Assembly: GCA_050485425.1 (NCBI GenBank)
Contig: JBJHBJ010000005.1
Span: 62,001 to 126,000 of the forward strand
Origin: LSCE01 sp050485425
GTDB lineage: Bacteria > Pseudomonadota > Gammaproteobacteria > Nitrococcales > Aquisalimonadaceae
Length of the DNA: 64,000 nucleotides
Direction: 5' to 3'
Part shown: piece by piece, positions 15,606 through 23,661 of the stretch
Position numbering within the stretch: the stretch's first letter is position 1
Layout: each line of letters opens with the position of its first letter
Program-made: the position numbers and the translations under genes
The notes under the pieces: model-generated
What the model saw: only the letters and a program-made list of their open reading frames with translations
Told to the model about the DNA's origin: nothing
The model's database searches: none

Positions 15606-16796
15606 ATGGTAACCATCGGTACGCCCCTGACTTCCGGCGCCACGCGCTTGCTGCTGCTCGGCTCCGGCGAGCTGGGCAAGGAACTCGTCATCGAACTGCA
15701 GCGGCTGGGCGTGGAGGTAATCGCCGTGGACCGCTACGCCAACGCACCGGCCATGCAGGTGGCGCACCGCAGCCACGTGATTTCCATGCTGGACCCCGCC
15801 GCCCTTCGCGCCGTGGTGGCGTCCGAGCAGCCGCATCTCATCGTTCCGGAGGTCGAGGCTATTGCCACGGCCACGCTGAAGGAACTGGAGGCCGAAGGCT
15901 ATACCGTGATCCCCACTGCGCTGGCGGTGAACCTCACCATGGACCGGGAGGGCATCCGCCGCCTGGCTGCGGAGGAGCTCGGGCTGCGGACCTCGCCCTA
16001 CCGCTTCGCCGCCACCGAGCAGGAATACCGGCAGGCCGTCGCGGAACTGGGCACGCCCTGCGTGGTAAAGCCCATCATGAGTTCGTCCGGCAAGGGCCAG
16101 AGCGTGGTCCGCTCCGAGGAGGATATCCCCACGGCCTGGAAATACGCGCAGGAAGGCGGTCGGGCCGGCGGCGGCAAGGTCATCGTGGAACAGTTCGTCC
16201 AGTTCGACTACGAGATCACGCTGCTCACCGTCCGCCACCGCGGCGGCACCGCGTTCTGCGCGCCGATCGGCCACCGGCAGGAACGGGGCGACTACCGCGA
16301 ATCCTGGCAGCCCCAGCCCATGAGCGAGGCCGCGCTGGCGGAATCGCAGCGCATGGCGGAGGCGGTCACCGGTGCGCTGGGCGGTTACGGCCTGTTCGGC
16401 GCCGAGTTCTTCGTCAGCGGAGATACCGTCTACTTCAGCGAAATCTCCCCGCGCCCGCACGACACCGGGCTGGTCACACTGATCTCCCAGGATCTTTCGG
16501 AATTCGCGCTCCACGCGCGAGCCATCCTCGGCCTGCCCATCCCCGCCATCCGCCAACACGGGCCGGCGGCCTCGGCCGTCATCCTGGTGGAAGGCGATTC
16601 CGCCAGCGTCTCCTTCCAGGGGGCGGACACCGCGCTGCAGGCCCCGGACACCCAGTTGCGCCTGTTCGGCAAGCCGGAGGTGCGCGGGGAACGCCGCATG
16701 GGCGTGGCCCTGGCTCTGGGTGACTCGGTGGAACAGGCCCGGCAGAAGGCCGTCGCCGCCGCCGCGGCCGTGAAACCGGCATTCGGCGAGGAATGA
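15606..16796 (+). CDS. purT: Formate-dependent phosphoribosylglycinamide formyltransferase PurT
   Basis: A 396-residue ATP-grasp enzyme of purine synthesis that uses formate and ATP to formylate GAR, replacing the folate-dependent PurN step. Visible motifs are LLLLGSGELGKELVIELQ near residue 15, VPEVEAIAT near 80, the central-domain KPIMSSSGKGQS near 155, and the metal/ATP segment FFVSGDTVYFSEISPRPHDTG near 280. Length is normal for PurT. It stands alone, with no other purine genes nearby, which is usual. Ribosome site is CTGGAG. Confidence 0.95.
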   Translation: MVTIGTPLTSGATRLLLLGSGELGKELVIELQRLGVEVIAVDRYANAPAMQVAHRSHVISMLDPAALRAVVASEQPHLIVPEVEAIATATLKELEAEGYTVIPTALAVNLTMDREGIRRLAAEELGLRTSPYRFAATEQEYRQAVAELGTPCVVKPIMSSSGKGQSVVRSEEDIPTAWKYAQEGGRAGGGKVIVEQFVQFDYEITLLTVRHRGGTAFCAPIGHRQERGDYRESWQPQPMSEAALAESQRMAEAVTGALGGYGLFGAEFFVSGDTVYFSEISPRPHDTGLVTLISQDLSEFALHARAILGLPIPAIRQHGPAASAVILVEGDSASVSFQGADTALQAPDTQLRLFGKPEVRGERRMGVALALGDSVEQARQKAVAAAAAVKPAFGEE

Positions 16797-16882
16797 GTCT
16801 GCAGTGATGTACACTCGCACCAGCACATGGCCGGCGCCAAGGGTGCCGGTGGCTACCGCATGATCAACCAGGAGGACAGAAC

Positions 16883-17734
16883 ATGAGCATTTCCAGCGTA
16901 GGCGTCGTCGGCGCCGGCACCATGGGTCACGGCATCACGCAGGCCTTCGCCACCAGCGGCTTCAGCGTGCAGATGGTCGATGTCTCCGACGACGCACTGG
17001 CGCGTGGCGTGAAGGCGATCGAGAAGAGCCTGGAACGCCTGGTCAGCAAGGACAAGCTCTCGGCCGGTGACCGTGACGCCGCGCTCAAGCGCATCGCCAC
17101 CGCCACCGACCTCAACGCACTGAAGGACTGCGACCTGGTGGTGGAAGCCGCCACCGAGAAGGAATCGCTGAAGCTGGACATCTTCAAGCAACTGGGGGGC
17201 CTGTGCCGCAAGGACGCCATCCTGGCCTCCAACACCTCCTCCATTTCCCTCACCCGCATCGCTGCCGCCACCCCGAACCCGGAACGGGTCGTGGGCATGC
17301 ATTTCTTCAACCCGGTGCCGGTGATGAAGCTGGTGGAAGTGGTGCGCGCGCTGCAGACCAGCGACGGCGTGGTGGAAACGGTGGAAAGACTGGCCCGCGA
17401 CGTCGGCAAGGAACCGGTACCGGTCAAGGACAGCCCGGGTTTCGTCGCCAACCGCATTCTCGTGCCCATGATCAACGAAGCCGTGTTCGTCTACGCCGAG
17501 AGCCTGGCCAGGCCCGAGGAGATCGACACGGTGATGAAGCTGGGCGCCAACCATCCTATCGGCCCGCTGGCACTGGCCGACCTGATCGGCCTGGACGTGT
17601 GCCTGGAAGTCATGAAGGTGCTGCACGACGGACTGGGCGACCCCAAGTACCGCCCTGCCCCGCTGCTGGCCCAGATGGTGGATGCCGGCTACCTGGGACG
17701 GAAGAGCGGCCAGGGTTTCTACAGCTACGAATAG
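16883..17734 (+). CDS. 3-hydroxybutyryl-CoA dehydrogenase (3-hydroxyacyl-CoA dehydrogenase family)
   Basis: This 283-residue NAD-dependent enzyme has the dinucleotide motif GAGTMGHGI (10-18). The catalytic histidine lies in VVGMHFFNPVPVMKLVEV near residue 140, and the substrate-side segment is KDSPGFVANRIL. Length and the lone two-domain form match Hbd/PaaH and exclude the large FadB fusion. It oxidises (S)-3-hydroxyacyl-CoA to the 3-keto form. No thiolase is adjacent, so the pathway cannot be fixed. A strong ribosome site (AGGAGGACA) precedes the ATG and a GC hairpin follows. Confidence 0.92.
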   Translation: MSISSVGVVGAGTMGHGITQAFATSGFSVQMVDVSDDALARGVKAIEKSLERLVSKDKLSAGDRDAALKRIATATDLNALKDCDLVVEAATEKESLKLDIFKQLGGLCRKDAILASNTSSISLTRIAAATPNPERVVGMHFFNPVPVMKLVEVVRALQTSDGVVETVERLARDVGKEPVPVKDSPGFVANRILVPMINEAVFVYAESLARPEEIDTVMKLGANHPIGPLALADLIGLDVCLEVMKVLHDGLGDPKYRPAPLLAQMVDAGYLGRKSGQGFYSYE

Positions 17735-17763
17735 TGAGCCTCTCCGTCAACAACTGACGTCCC

Positions 17764-17789
17764 GCGCCCGCCGGCTCTCCGGCGGGCGC
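17764..17789 (+). terminator. Terminator hairpin after the hydroxyacyl-CoA dehydrogenase
   Basis: An 11-bp perfect stem, GCGCCCGCCGG with its complement, has loop CTCT; the following CCTGTTCC is only weakly T-rich. Confidence 0.55.
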
Positions 17790-17959
17790 CCTGTTCCTGC
17801 ACCATCCTCCCGCTATACTTCAGCCCAGAGCCAATAAAAATGCCCCGGGGCCACGTCCGACCTGTACGGTATCTGCATTCGTGGTTCCAGCGACGGCCAC
17901 ACGGAACGTGCGTAACGCTCCCGTGGGGTCCGTCAGCGTTTCCTGGGAGGAGGTGCACC

Positions 17960-18397
17960 ATGGCGGAACTGGGCAGGGGTCTCATCGCCGGTCTGATCGC
18001 AACGCTGGCCATCTCGCTGCTGATGGTCATACGGCTGTCCGCGGGCATCATGCCCTGGTTCAACCCCATCGAACTCATGAACCTCAATGCCCAGCAATTG
18101 CTGGGCACACCCAGCAGTGCGGCCGTGGGCTGGGGCATCCACTTCATAGTCGGCACGGTGATCTGGGGGCTGTTGTTCGTGGCACTGGCGCCCCGGCTGC
18201 CCGGCAGCTACGTCCAGCGAGGCCTGCTGTTTGGCACGCTGGCATGGCTACTGGTCATGGTGACCGTCTTTCCGCTGGCGGGCTCCGGCCTGTTCGGACT
18301 GGGCTTCGGCGCACTGATTCCCGTCAGCACGCTGATCGCACACTGGGTGTTCGGAGCCGTACTCGGCTATACGTACGGCTGGCTGAAGTCCCTCTAG
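17960..18397 (+). CDS. Small integral membrane protein, DUF6789-like
   Basis: The 145-residue protein has four predicted membrane spans (about residues 5-25, 50-72, 80-102, 115-140). The ATG at 17960 is preceded by a near-perfect GGAGGAGGTG; the frame stays open upstream to 17840, but that stretch is not protein-like. The sequence resembles the DUF6789 group of unknown function, an impression from the layout LLGTPSSAAVGWGIHFIVGT and the repeated Gly-rich helices. It is alone between a terminator and a long convergent hairpin. Confidence 0.7.
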   Translation: MAELGRGLIAGLIATLAISLLMVIRLSAGIMPWFNPIELMNLNAQQLLGTPSSAAVGWGIHFIVGTVIWGLLFVALAPRLPGSYVQRGLLFGTLAWLLVMVTVFPLAGSGLFGLGFGALIPVSTLIAHWVFGAVLGYTYGWLKSL

Positions 18398-18439
18398 TGT
18401 CGTGCGTCAGAAGTTCGCAGCATTTCTGACGCACGACAC
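18397..18439. terminator. Long hairpin between convergent genes (bidirectional terminator candidate)
   Basis: A 16-bp perfect stem, GTGTCGTGCGTCAGAA (18397-18412) with 18424-18439, and an 11-nt loop starts at the last base of the membrane protein stop codon and ends 11 bases before the TSUP gene stop. There is no T tract. The exactness of the arms is also compatible with a mobile repeat. Confidence 0.5.
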
Positions 18440-18450
18440 CAGGGAAGCGC

Positions 18451-19221
18451 TCAACCGGCCCCCAGGTCCATGAAGAACTGGATGACCAGCAGGGCCGCCA
18501 TCACCAGCAGCAGCACGTTCAGCCAGCTTCTGAACCGTTCCACGGGCGTACGTTCGCGGATGGCCATGCCCATGCGCAGGCCGGCCATGGCCAGCACGCC
18601 CAGCGGCAGCGACCAGAGCAGCAGCATCGGCCCGAACAGCCCCAGCCCGGCGAAGGTCGCTGCCTGGGCGCTCTTGCCCAGCAGGAAGCAGAGATTGATC
18701 ACCTGCACCATCACCACCGGCGCCACCTGGAGCTGCAGGAAGAAGATCACCAGCAGCGGGCCGCCGACATTGACAATGCCTCCCAGTACGCCGGCAACCA
18801 GGCCGATTCCCGCGCCGGCCGGCTTCTCGTGGCGGTGCATCCACCCCCACCAGTCCAGCGTCTGGAACCGGCTGCTGAACAGGTACAGCAGCAGCACGCC
18901 GGCCAGCACCAGGCGGAACGGATTCGGGTCGGTGGACACCAGCCACAGCGTGCCGACGATTGACCCCATCAGCATCCATACCGCCACCGGCCAGTAGCGG
19001 CCCACGCTGGCCGACCAGCCGCCACCGCGAATGACGCTGTAGAGGTTCACCGCCAGGTTCGGCGCCAGCGTCAGCAGGATGGCGGTCTGCACATCGGTCA
19101 ACACGGCCAGCACCGGCGTGGAAACCATCGGGAAACCGAGCCCGAAGGTACCGTGGATCATGCCGGCGACGGTGACGATGCTCAGGGCCAGGATGATGTA
19201 GAACAGGGAAATGTCTTCCAC
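18451..19221 (-). CDS. Sulfite exporter TauE/SafE (TSUP) family membrane protein
   Basis: The 256-residue protein has about eight hydrophobic spans. It has the twin TSUP signature: GMIHGTFGLGFPMVSTPVLAVLT near the N-terminus and GVLGGIVNVGGPLLVIFFLQ in the second half. GTG at 19221 is taken as start, six bases after the stop of the AEC transporter, so the two are co-transcribed. The open frame continues upstream but reads as non-protein sequence. TSUP proteins export sulfite, sulfoacetate or related organic acids; the substrate here is unknown. Confidence 0.85.
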   Translation of the reverse strand: MEDISLFYIILALSIVTVAGMIHGTFGLGFPMVSTPVLAVLTDVQTAILLTLAPNLAVNLYSVIRGGGWSASVGRYWPVAVWMLMGSIVGTLWLVSTDPNPFRLVLAGVLLLYLFSSRFQTLDWWGWMHRHEKPAGAGIGLVAGVLGGIVNVGGPLLVIFFLQLQVAPVVMVQVINLCFLLGKSAQAATFAGLGLFGPMLLLWSLPLGVLAMAGLRMGMAIRERTPVERFRSWLNVLLLVMAALLVIQFFMDLGAG

Positions 19222-19226
19222 GGGCC

Positions 19227-20195
19227 CTATCCGGTCACGGCCAGCACAACGAACAGCGCCGGTGCCGCCAGCAGATTGCTGATGACGATGATGCCCGAGG
19301 CCAGCGCCTCGTTGCCGTTCATCTGCTTGACCAGAATATACGAGGCGGAGGCCGTCGGGCAGGCCAGCAGGATCAGCGCAATGCGCGTCTGCTCCGCCGA
19401 CAGCCCTACCCAGAGGGCCAGCAGGAAGCCCATCGCCGGCACCAGCACCACCTTCATCACCGCGCCGGTCACTGCCCAGCTGATATTGCCGCGGATACGC
19501 GAGGTATACAGCGTGCCGCCGATGCACAGCAACGCCAGAGGCAGCGCCATCTGGCCGATGGCGGCCAGCGTACGTTGCCCCAGCTCCGGCAGTTGCACGC
19601 CGGTGAGTGCCAGCAGCAGCCCGAGCGCACAGGCGATCAGTATCGGGTTGGTCACAAGCCCTCGCACCGCTGTTCGCAGCACGTCGCGGCTTTCGCCGGC
19701 GCCGGAACCGACCAGCAGCACCAGAACCGCCAGCACGTTGTACACCACCACCATCGGACCGAAGGCCAGCAGGGCGTTGGCTTCCACCTGGGCGCTGTCG
19801 GTGCCGGCAAATGCGTACAGCACGATCGGCAGCCCGATGAAGGTCAGGTTACCGCGGAACACACCCTGGGCGAACGTGCCATGGGAGTCGCCTGGCATGC
19901 GCACCAGCCTGGCCACCAGCAGCGCCGCCACGATCCCGGCCACGGTGGCGCCGGTGCCGACGACCAGCAGGCCGGTGACGGCGGAGACATCCGGGCTGGC
20001 CTCGGCAATGCGGTAGATTAGCAGGCTGGGCAGGCCCACCCAGTAAGTGAGACGATTGAGATCGATCAGCGCCTGGGACGAGAAGAATCCGGTACGCATC
20101 AGGATCCAGCCCAGCGCAATCACCAGGATGATGGGGGCAAGGGTGTTGATGATGATGAGCAGCGTTCCGACTCCCTGTCTGTTGGGCGTTGACAT
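19227..20195 (-). CDS. AEC (auxin efflux carrier) family transporter
   Basis: This 322-residue membrane protein has about ten hydrophobic spans in two halves and opens MSTPNRQGVG then LLIIINTLAPIILVIALGWILM. The segments FRGNLTFIGLPI and CPTASASYILVKQMNGN are characteristic of the AEC family, whose bacterial members move malate, malonate or other carboxylates. ATG at 20195 is chosen; the frame is open to 20279 upstream but that extension is basic and unlike a membrane N-terminus. It is followed directly by the TSUP gene and is divergent from an alpha/beta hydrolase. Confidence 0.85.
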   Translation of the reverse strand: MSTPNRQGVGTLLIIINTLAPIILVIALGWILMRTGFFSSQALIDLNRLTYWVGLPSLLIYRIAEASPDVSAVTGLLVVGTGATVAGIVAALLVARLVRMPGDSHGTFAQGVFRGNLTFIGLPIVLYAFAGTDSAQVEANALLAFGPMVVVYNVLAVLVLLVGSGAGESRDVLRTAVRGLVTNPILIACALGLLLALTGVQLPELGQRTLAAIGQMALPLALLCIGGTLYTSRIRGNISWAVTGAVMKVVLVPAMGFLLALWVGLSAEQTRIALILLACPTASASYILVKQMNGNEALASGIIVISNLLAAPALFVVLAVTG

Positions 20196-20267
20196 TCTAC
20201 GTCCAACCGGCCTTGTTCTGCAGCCGCGGTTGACGGAACGGCCTGATGCCGTCATCAACCTTTTCAG

Positions 20268-20311
20268 AAGTATTGCCATATCTCAGCGCCGCAGCGCGGG
20301 TGGCAATACTT
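20268..20311. promoter_or_regulatory. 11-bp inverted repeat in a divergent promoter region
   Basis: AAGTATTGCCA (20268-20278) and TGGCAATACTT (20301-20311) enclose a small GCGC-CGCA-GCGC hairpin. It lies between the AEC transporter (minus) and the alpha/beta hydrolase (plus). The 33-base centre-to-centre spacing of half sites, about three helical turns, could suit two regulator dimers. Confidence 0.4.
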
Positions 20312-20398
20312 TCAAGAAGGCTGGTAATGTCTTACACGACAACAACTATTCAACCATGCTCCGGAGGGCTGACCCCCGGAGCCAGCGACGGAGGATGG

Positions 20399-21223
20399 AT
20401 GGATCTCGCGACCCAGCGCGTCAACGGCTACGACATGGCTTACCTGGAATCCGGCGACGGCCTGCCCCTGGTCCTGATCCACGGCTCCCTCTGCGACTAC
20501 CGCTACTGGCCGCTGCAGGCCCGGGTGTTCAATGCCCACTACCATGTGCTCACGCCGAGCCTGCGCCATTACTACCCCGAGCGCTGGGACGGCAAGGGTA
20601 ACGACTTCAACCTGGAACAGCACTGCGAGGACATCGCGGCGTTCATCGAGAGCCTGCGCACCGGGCCGGCGCATGTGGTGGGGCATTCCCGGGGCGGCTA
20701 TCTCGCCTTCCACCTGGCGCTGAAGCGCCCGGAACTGGTGCGCTCCGTCGTGCTGGCCGACCCCGGCGGCGACCTTGACCACACCCTTGGCGATGCCGCC
20801 GGTGACGAGGCGCCTGCCGGTCTGGCTCCGGAGCTGATGCTGAACACCTTCGAGAAACTGGACAACGGCGACGTCGACGGCGCGCTGGAGATCTTCATCG
20901 ACGCTGTCAACGGCCCGGGAAGCTGGCAGCGCAGCCCGGAGAAGTTCCGCAACGCCTCCCGCGACAACGCCTACACACTGCTCGGCCAGGTGAAGGAGGA
21001 ACGCCGGCCCTATACCCGCCGTGACGCCGCCTCCATACGCACACCCATGCTGATCCTCAACGGCGCCGGCAGCCCGAGCCCGTTCCCTGAGATCGGCGCC
21101 GCACTGGCGGCGGCCATTCCCGCCGCGGAACACGTGATCATTCCGGGCGTCAGTCACACCATGAACCTGGAGAAGCCGGCGGAGTTCAATGCCGCCGTGC
21201 TGGATTTCCTGCAACGCCACTAA
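20399..21223 (+). CDS. Alpha/beta hydrolase
   Basis: A 274-residue protein with oxyanion motif HGSLCDYRYW, nucleophile elbow GHSRGGY (serine), and catalytic histidine in VSHTMNLEKP at the end. The start at 20399 (MDLATQRVNG) follows GGAGG by four bases; an earlier in-frame ATG at 20327 would add 24 residues. The group includes esterases, lactonases and C-C hydrolases. It is followed by two glutathione S-transferase genes on the same strand, which could make a small detoxification or aromatic-ether degradation unit. Confidence 0.85.
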   Translation: MDLATQRVNGYDMAYLESGDGLPLVLIHGSLCDYRYWPLQARVFNAHYHVLTPSLRHYYPERWDGKGNDFNLEQHCEDIAAFIESLRTGPAHVVGHSRGGYLAFHLALKRPELVRSVVLADPGGDLDHTLGDAAGDEAPAGLAPELMLNTFEKLDNGDVDGALEIFIDAVNGPGSWQRSPEKFRNASRDNAYTLLGQVKEERRPYTRRDAASIRTPMLILNGAGSPSPFPEIGAALAAAIPAAEHVIIPGVSHTMNLEKPAEFNAAVLDFLQRH

Positions 21224-21253
21224 ATCCAAGCCAAACGCTGGAGCTCAGTAGCC

Positions 21254-21958
21254 ATGGCCATGACGATGTACGATCTTGCTGCCGACGATACCTCCATTCG
21301 CTTCAGCCCGTTCTGCTGGCGCGCGCGATTCGCCCTGGCCCACAAGGGGCTCGACGCCGACATGGTTCCCTGGCGTTTCACCGACAAGGACGCCATCGCC
21401 TTCAGCGGCCAACCCAAGGTGCCGGTGCTGGTCGACGGGGACCGCAGCGTGCACGACAGCTGGGATATCGCGGAGTACCTGGAGCAGGCCTATCCGGATG
21501 CACCGGCACTGTTTCCCGGCGGCAACGGCGTGCCGCTGGCGCGCTTCGTCCGCAACTGGGTGGACACCGCGGTCAATCTGCCGGTGCTGCAGATGATCAT
21601 CCTGGACATCTACGGCGCGCTGCACGACAAGGACAAGGCGTACTTCCGGGAAAGCCGGGAGAAACGTTTCGGCACCACGCTGGAGCAGTTCTCGCAGCCG
21701 CCGGAGAAAGCGTTGCCACGCATCAACCAGGCGCTGATGCCGCTTCGCCTGACGGTGTCGGACCAGACCTTCCTGGCAGGCGAGGAACCGGGCTTTGCCG
21801 ACTTCATCGCGCTCTCCGTTTTCCAGTGGGCCGGCGCCATATCCCCTGTCGCGCTGGTCAAGGAGGACGATCCGATTCACGCCTGGAGGCAGCGTCTGCT
21901 CGAGCGTTACCCCCGGGCACTGGAGGGCACCAACTTCAACAGGAGCCGGACCGCATGA
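21254..21958 (+). CDS. Glutathione S-transferase family protein, beta-etherase (LigE)-like
   Basis: A 234-residue two-domain protein. The thioredoxin-like N-terminal part has SPFCWRARFALAHKGLD (candidate glutathione contacts S/C near residue 20) and the cis-Pro segment PKVPVLVDGD, followed by the glutathione-binding DSWDIAEYLE. The opening resembles the LigE/LigF beta-etherases that cleave aryl ethers of lignin units with glutathione, but a general GST role is possible. It starts 31 bases after the hydrolase and overlaps the next GST gene by 4 bp. Confidence 0.82.
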   Translation: MAMTMYDLAADDTSIRFSPFCWRARFALAHKGLDADMVPWRFTDKDAIAFSGQPKVPVLVDGDRSVHDSWDIAEYLEQAYPDAPALFPGGNGVPLARFVRNWVDTAVNLPVLQMIILDIYGALHDKDKAYFRESREKRFGTTLEQFSQPPEKALPRINQALMPLRLTVSDQTFLAGEEPGFADFIALSVFQWAGAISPVALVKEDDPIHAWRQRLLERYPRALEGTNFNRSRTA

Positions 21959-22644
21959 TTGATCTGCACTACTGGACCACCCCCAACGGCCACAAGATCA
22001 CCATCTTCCTGGAGGAAGCGGAGCTTCCCTACAACATCGTTCCGGTGAACATCGGCCGGGGAGACCAGTTCGAGGAGGCCTTCCTCCGCATCTCGCCGAA
22101 CAACCGCATACCGGCCATCGTCGATCACGCCCCCAGCGACGGCGGCGAACCTATCTCCGTCTTCGAATCCGGCGCCATCCTGCTGTACCTGGCCGACAAG
22201 ACCGGCCGCTTCATCCCGTCGGAGCTACGCGGCCGGGTGCAGGTACTGGAATGGCTGATGTGGCAGATGGGCGGCCTGGGGCCGATGCTGGGGCAGAACC
22301 ACCACTTCAGGAACTACGCGCCGGAGAAGCTGCCCTACGCCATCGACCGCTATGTGAAAGAGGCGGAGCGGCTTTACGGCATTCTGAACGAGCGGCTGGA
22401 AGGTCGCGAGTACATCTGTGGCGACTACAGCATTGCCGACATGGCCTGTTATCCGTGGGTGGTGCCGTACGAACGGCAGGGCCAGAACATCGACGAGTTC
22501 CCCGAGGTCAAGCGCTGGATGCAGGCCATGGAGGCGCGACCGGCCGTGCAGCGCGCCTACGCCAAGGCGAAGGAAATCAACACCGGCAGCACCGTCAACG
22601 AACAGACCCGCGCGGTCCTGTTCGGCCAGGGCCGGCGGCGATAG
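21955..22644 (+). CDS. Glutathione S-transferase, YfcG/Ure2p-like
   Basis: The 229-residue protein begins MIDLHYWTTPNGHKITIFLEE. It shows the TPNGxK motif typical of the Ure2p/YfcG nu-class, in which Thr and Asn rather than Tyr contact glutathione. Further segments are SPNNRIPAIVDH (cis-Pro loop), ESGAILLYLADK, and C-terminal GDYSIADMACYPWV. Relatives have disulfide-bond reductase or peroxidase activity with glutathione. ATG at 21955 overlaps the previous stop. A GC hairpin overlaps its own stop codon. Confidence 0.88.
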   Translation: MIDLHYWTTPNGHKITIFLEEAELPYNIVPVNIGRGDQFEEAFLRISPNNRIPAIVDHAPSDGGEPISVFESGAILLYLADKTGRFIPSELRGRVQVLEWLMWQMGGLGPMLGQNHHFRNYAPEKLPYAIDRYVKEAERLYGILNERLEGREYICGDYSIADMACYPWVVPYERQGQNIDEFPEVKRWMQAMEARPAVQRAYAKAKEINTGSTVNEQTRAVLFGQGRRR

Positions 22645-22651
22645 CGCCGCC
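22634..22651 (+). terminator. Short GC hairpin between convergent genes
   Basis: GGCGGCG-ATAG-CGCCGCC overlaps the GST stop codon (22642-22644) and lies just before the end of the convergent luciferase-like gene. There is no T tract on either strand. Confidence 0.35.
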
Positions 22652-22656
22652 CTGCC

Positions 22657-23661
22657 CTATCCGAGCACCGAGGCCAGCAGTTCGTAGGAACGCAGCCGTG
22701 CCTCCAGGTCGTAGGTGTCGGTGCTGACGATCAGCTCGTCCGCCTCGGTGACGTCCAGGATGTGCTGGAGTTGCGCGCGCACCCGCGTCGGCGAACCGAT
22801 CGCCGAGACCCGCAGATGCGCCTCCACCACGGCCTGTTCCTGGGACGTCCAGAGCCCCTCCATGGATTCCACCGGCGGGTCCAGCCGACCACGCCGGCCG
22901 CGGATCATGCGCAGGAAACGCTGCTGCAACGAGGTCGCCAGATAGGCCGCCTCGTCATCGGTGTCGGCCACGATGACGTTGGCTGCCACCATGGCATGCG
23001 GCCGCTCCAGTGATTCCGACGGCCTGAATGTCTGCCGGTACAGGTCCAGCGCCGGCAACAGGTAATCCGGCGCGAAATGGCTGGCGAAGGCGAACGGCAG
23101 TCCCTGCTGCGCGGCCAGCCGGGCACCGTAGTCGCTGGAACCCAGGATCCAGATCGGAACATCCAGCCCCTCACCGGGGATGGCACGAACCCGCTGCCCT
23201 TCCCGGGCCGGCTGGAAATAGCCCTGCAGCTCCGCCAGCAACTCGGCAAAATCGGCGTTCGGGGTATCCATGCGACGGCGCAGCGCCGCGGCCGTCACCT
23301 GATCGGTACCCGGCGCACGTCCCAGCCCCAGGTCGATACGCCCGGGGAACAGCGATTCCAGCGTACCGAACTGCTCGGCCACCATCAGCGGCGCATGATT
23401 GGGCAGCATCACGCCGCCGGAGCCGACACGAATGCTGCTGGTCTGGCCGGCGAGGTGGGCCAGCAGCACACTGGTGGCGGCACTGGCCACGCCGTCCAGG
23501 TTGTGGTGCTCGGCGAGCCAGATGCGACGATAACCCAGTTTCTCGGCATGCTGGGCCAGCGCCACGCTGCGCCGGAAGGAATCCGCCGGCGAGCCGTCGC
23601 GGACGATGGTGGAGAGGTCGAACACGGAAATGGGAATCTCGTTCAACTGAGTCACGGTCAC
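22657..23661 (-). CDS. Luciferase-like monooxygenase (LLM class, MsnO8-like)
   Basis: A 334-residue flavin-dependent monooxygenase of the bacterial luciferase fold. Recognised segments are GYRRIWLAEHHNLDGVASAAT near residue 45, SIRVGSGGVMLPNHAPLMVAEQFGTLESLFPGRIDLGLGRAPG (given here only as its conserved blocks GSGGVMLPNH and FPGRIDLGLGRAPG), and a late ELIVSTDTYD. The NHAPL plus DLGLGRAPG pattern marks the MsnO8/YhbW-type group, which lacks a known physiological substrate. It overlaps the upstream MFS gene by 4 bp, so both are one operon. Confidence 0.88.
   Translation of the reverse strand: MTVTQLNEIPISVFDLSTIVRDGSPADSFRRSVALAQHAEKLGYRRIWLAEHHNLDGVASAATSVLLAHLAGQTSSIRVGSGGVMLPNHAPLMVAEQFGTLESLFPGRIDLGLGRAPGTDQVTAAALRRRMDTPNADFAELLAELQGYFQPAREGQRVRAIPGEGLDVPIWILGSSDYGARLAAQQGLPFAFASHFAPDYLLPALDLYRQTFRPSESLERPHAMVAANVIVADTDDEAAYLATSLQQRFLRMIRGRRGRLDPPVESMEGLWTSQEQAVVEAHLRVSAIGSPTRVRAQLQHILDVTEADELIVSTDTYDLEARLRSYELLASVLG

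Noticed and set aside
15408..16826. A 472-codon minus-strand open frame opposite purT
   Set aside because: purT on the + strand is unmistakable; the antisense frame has no motif and no ribosome site.
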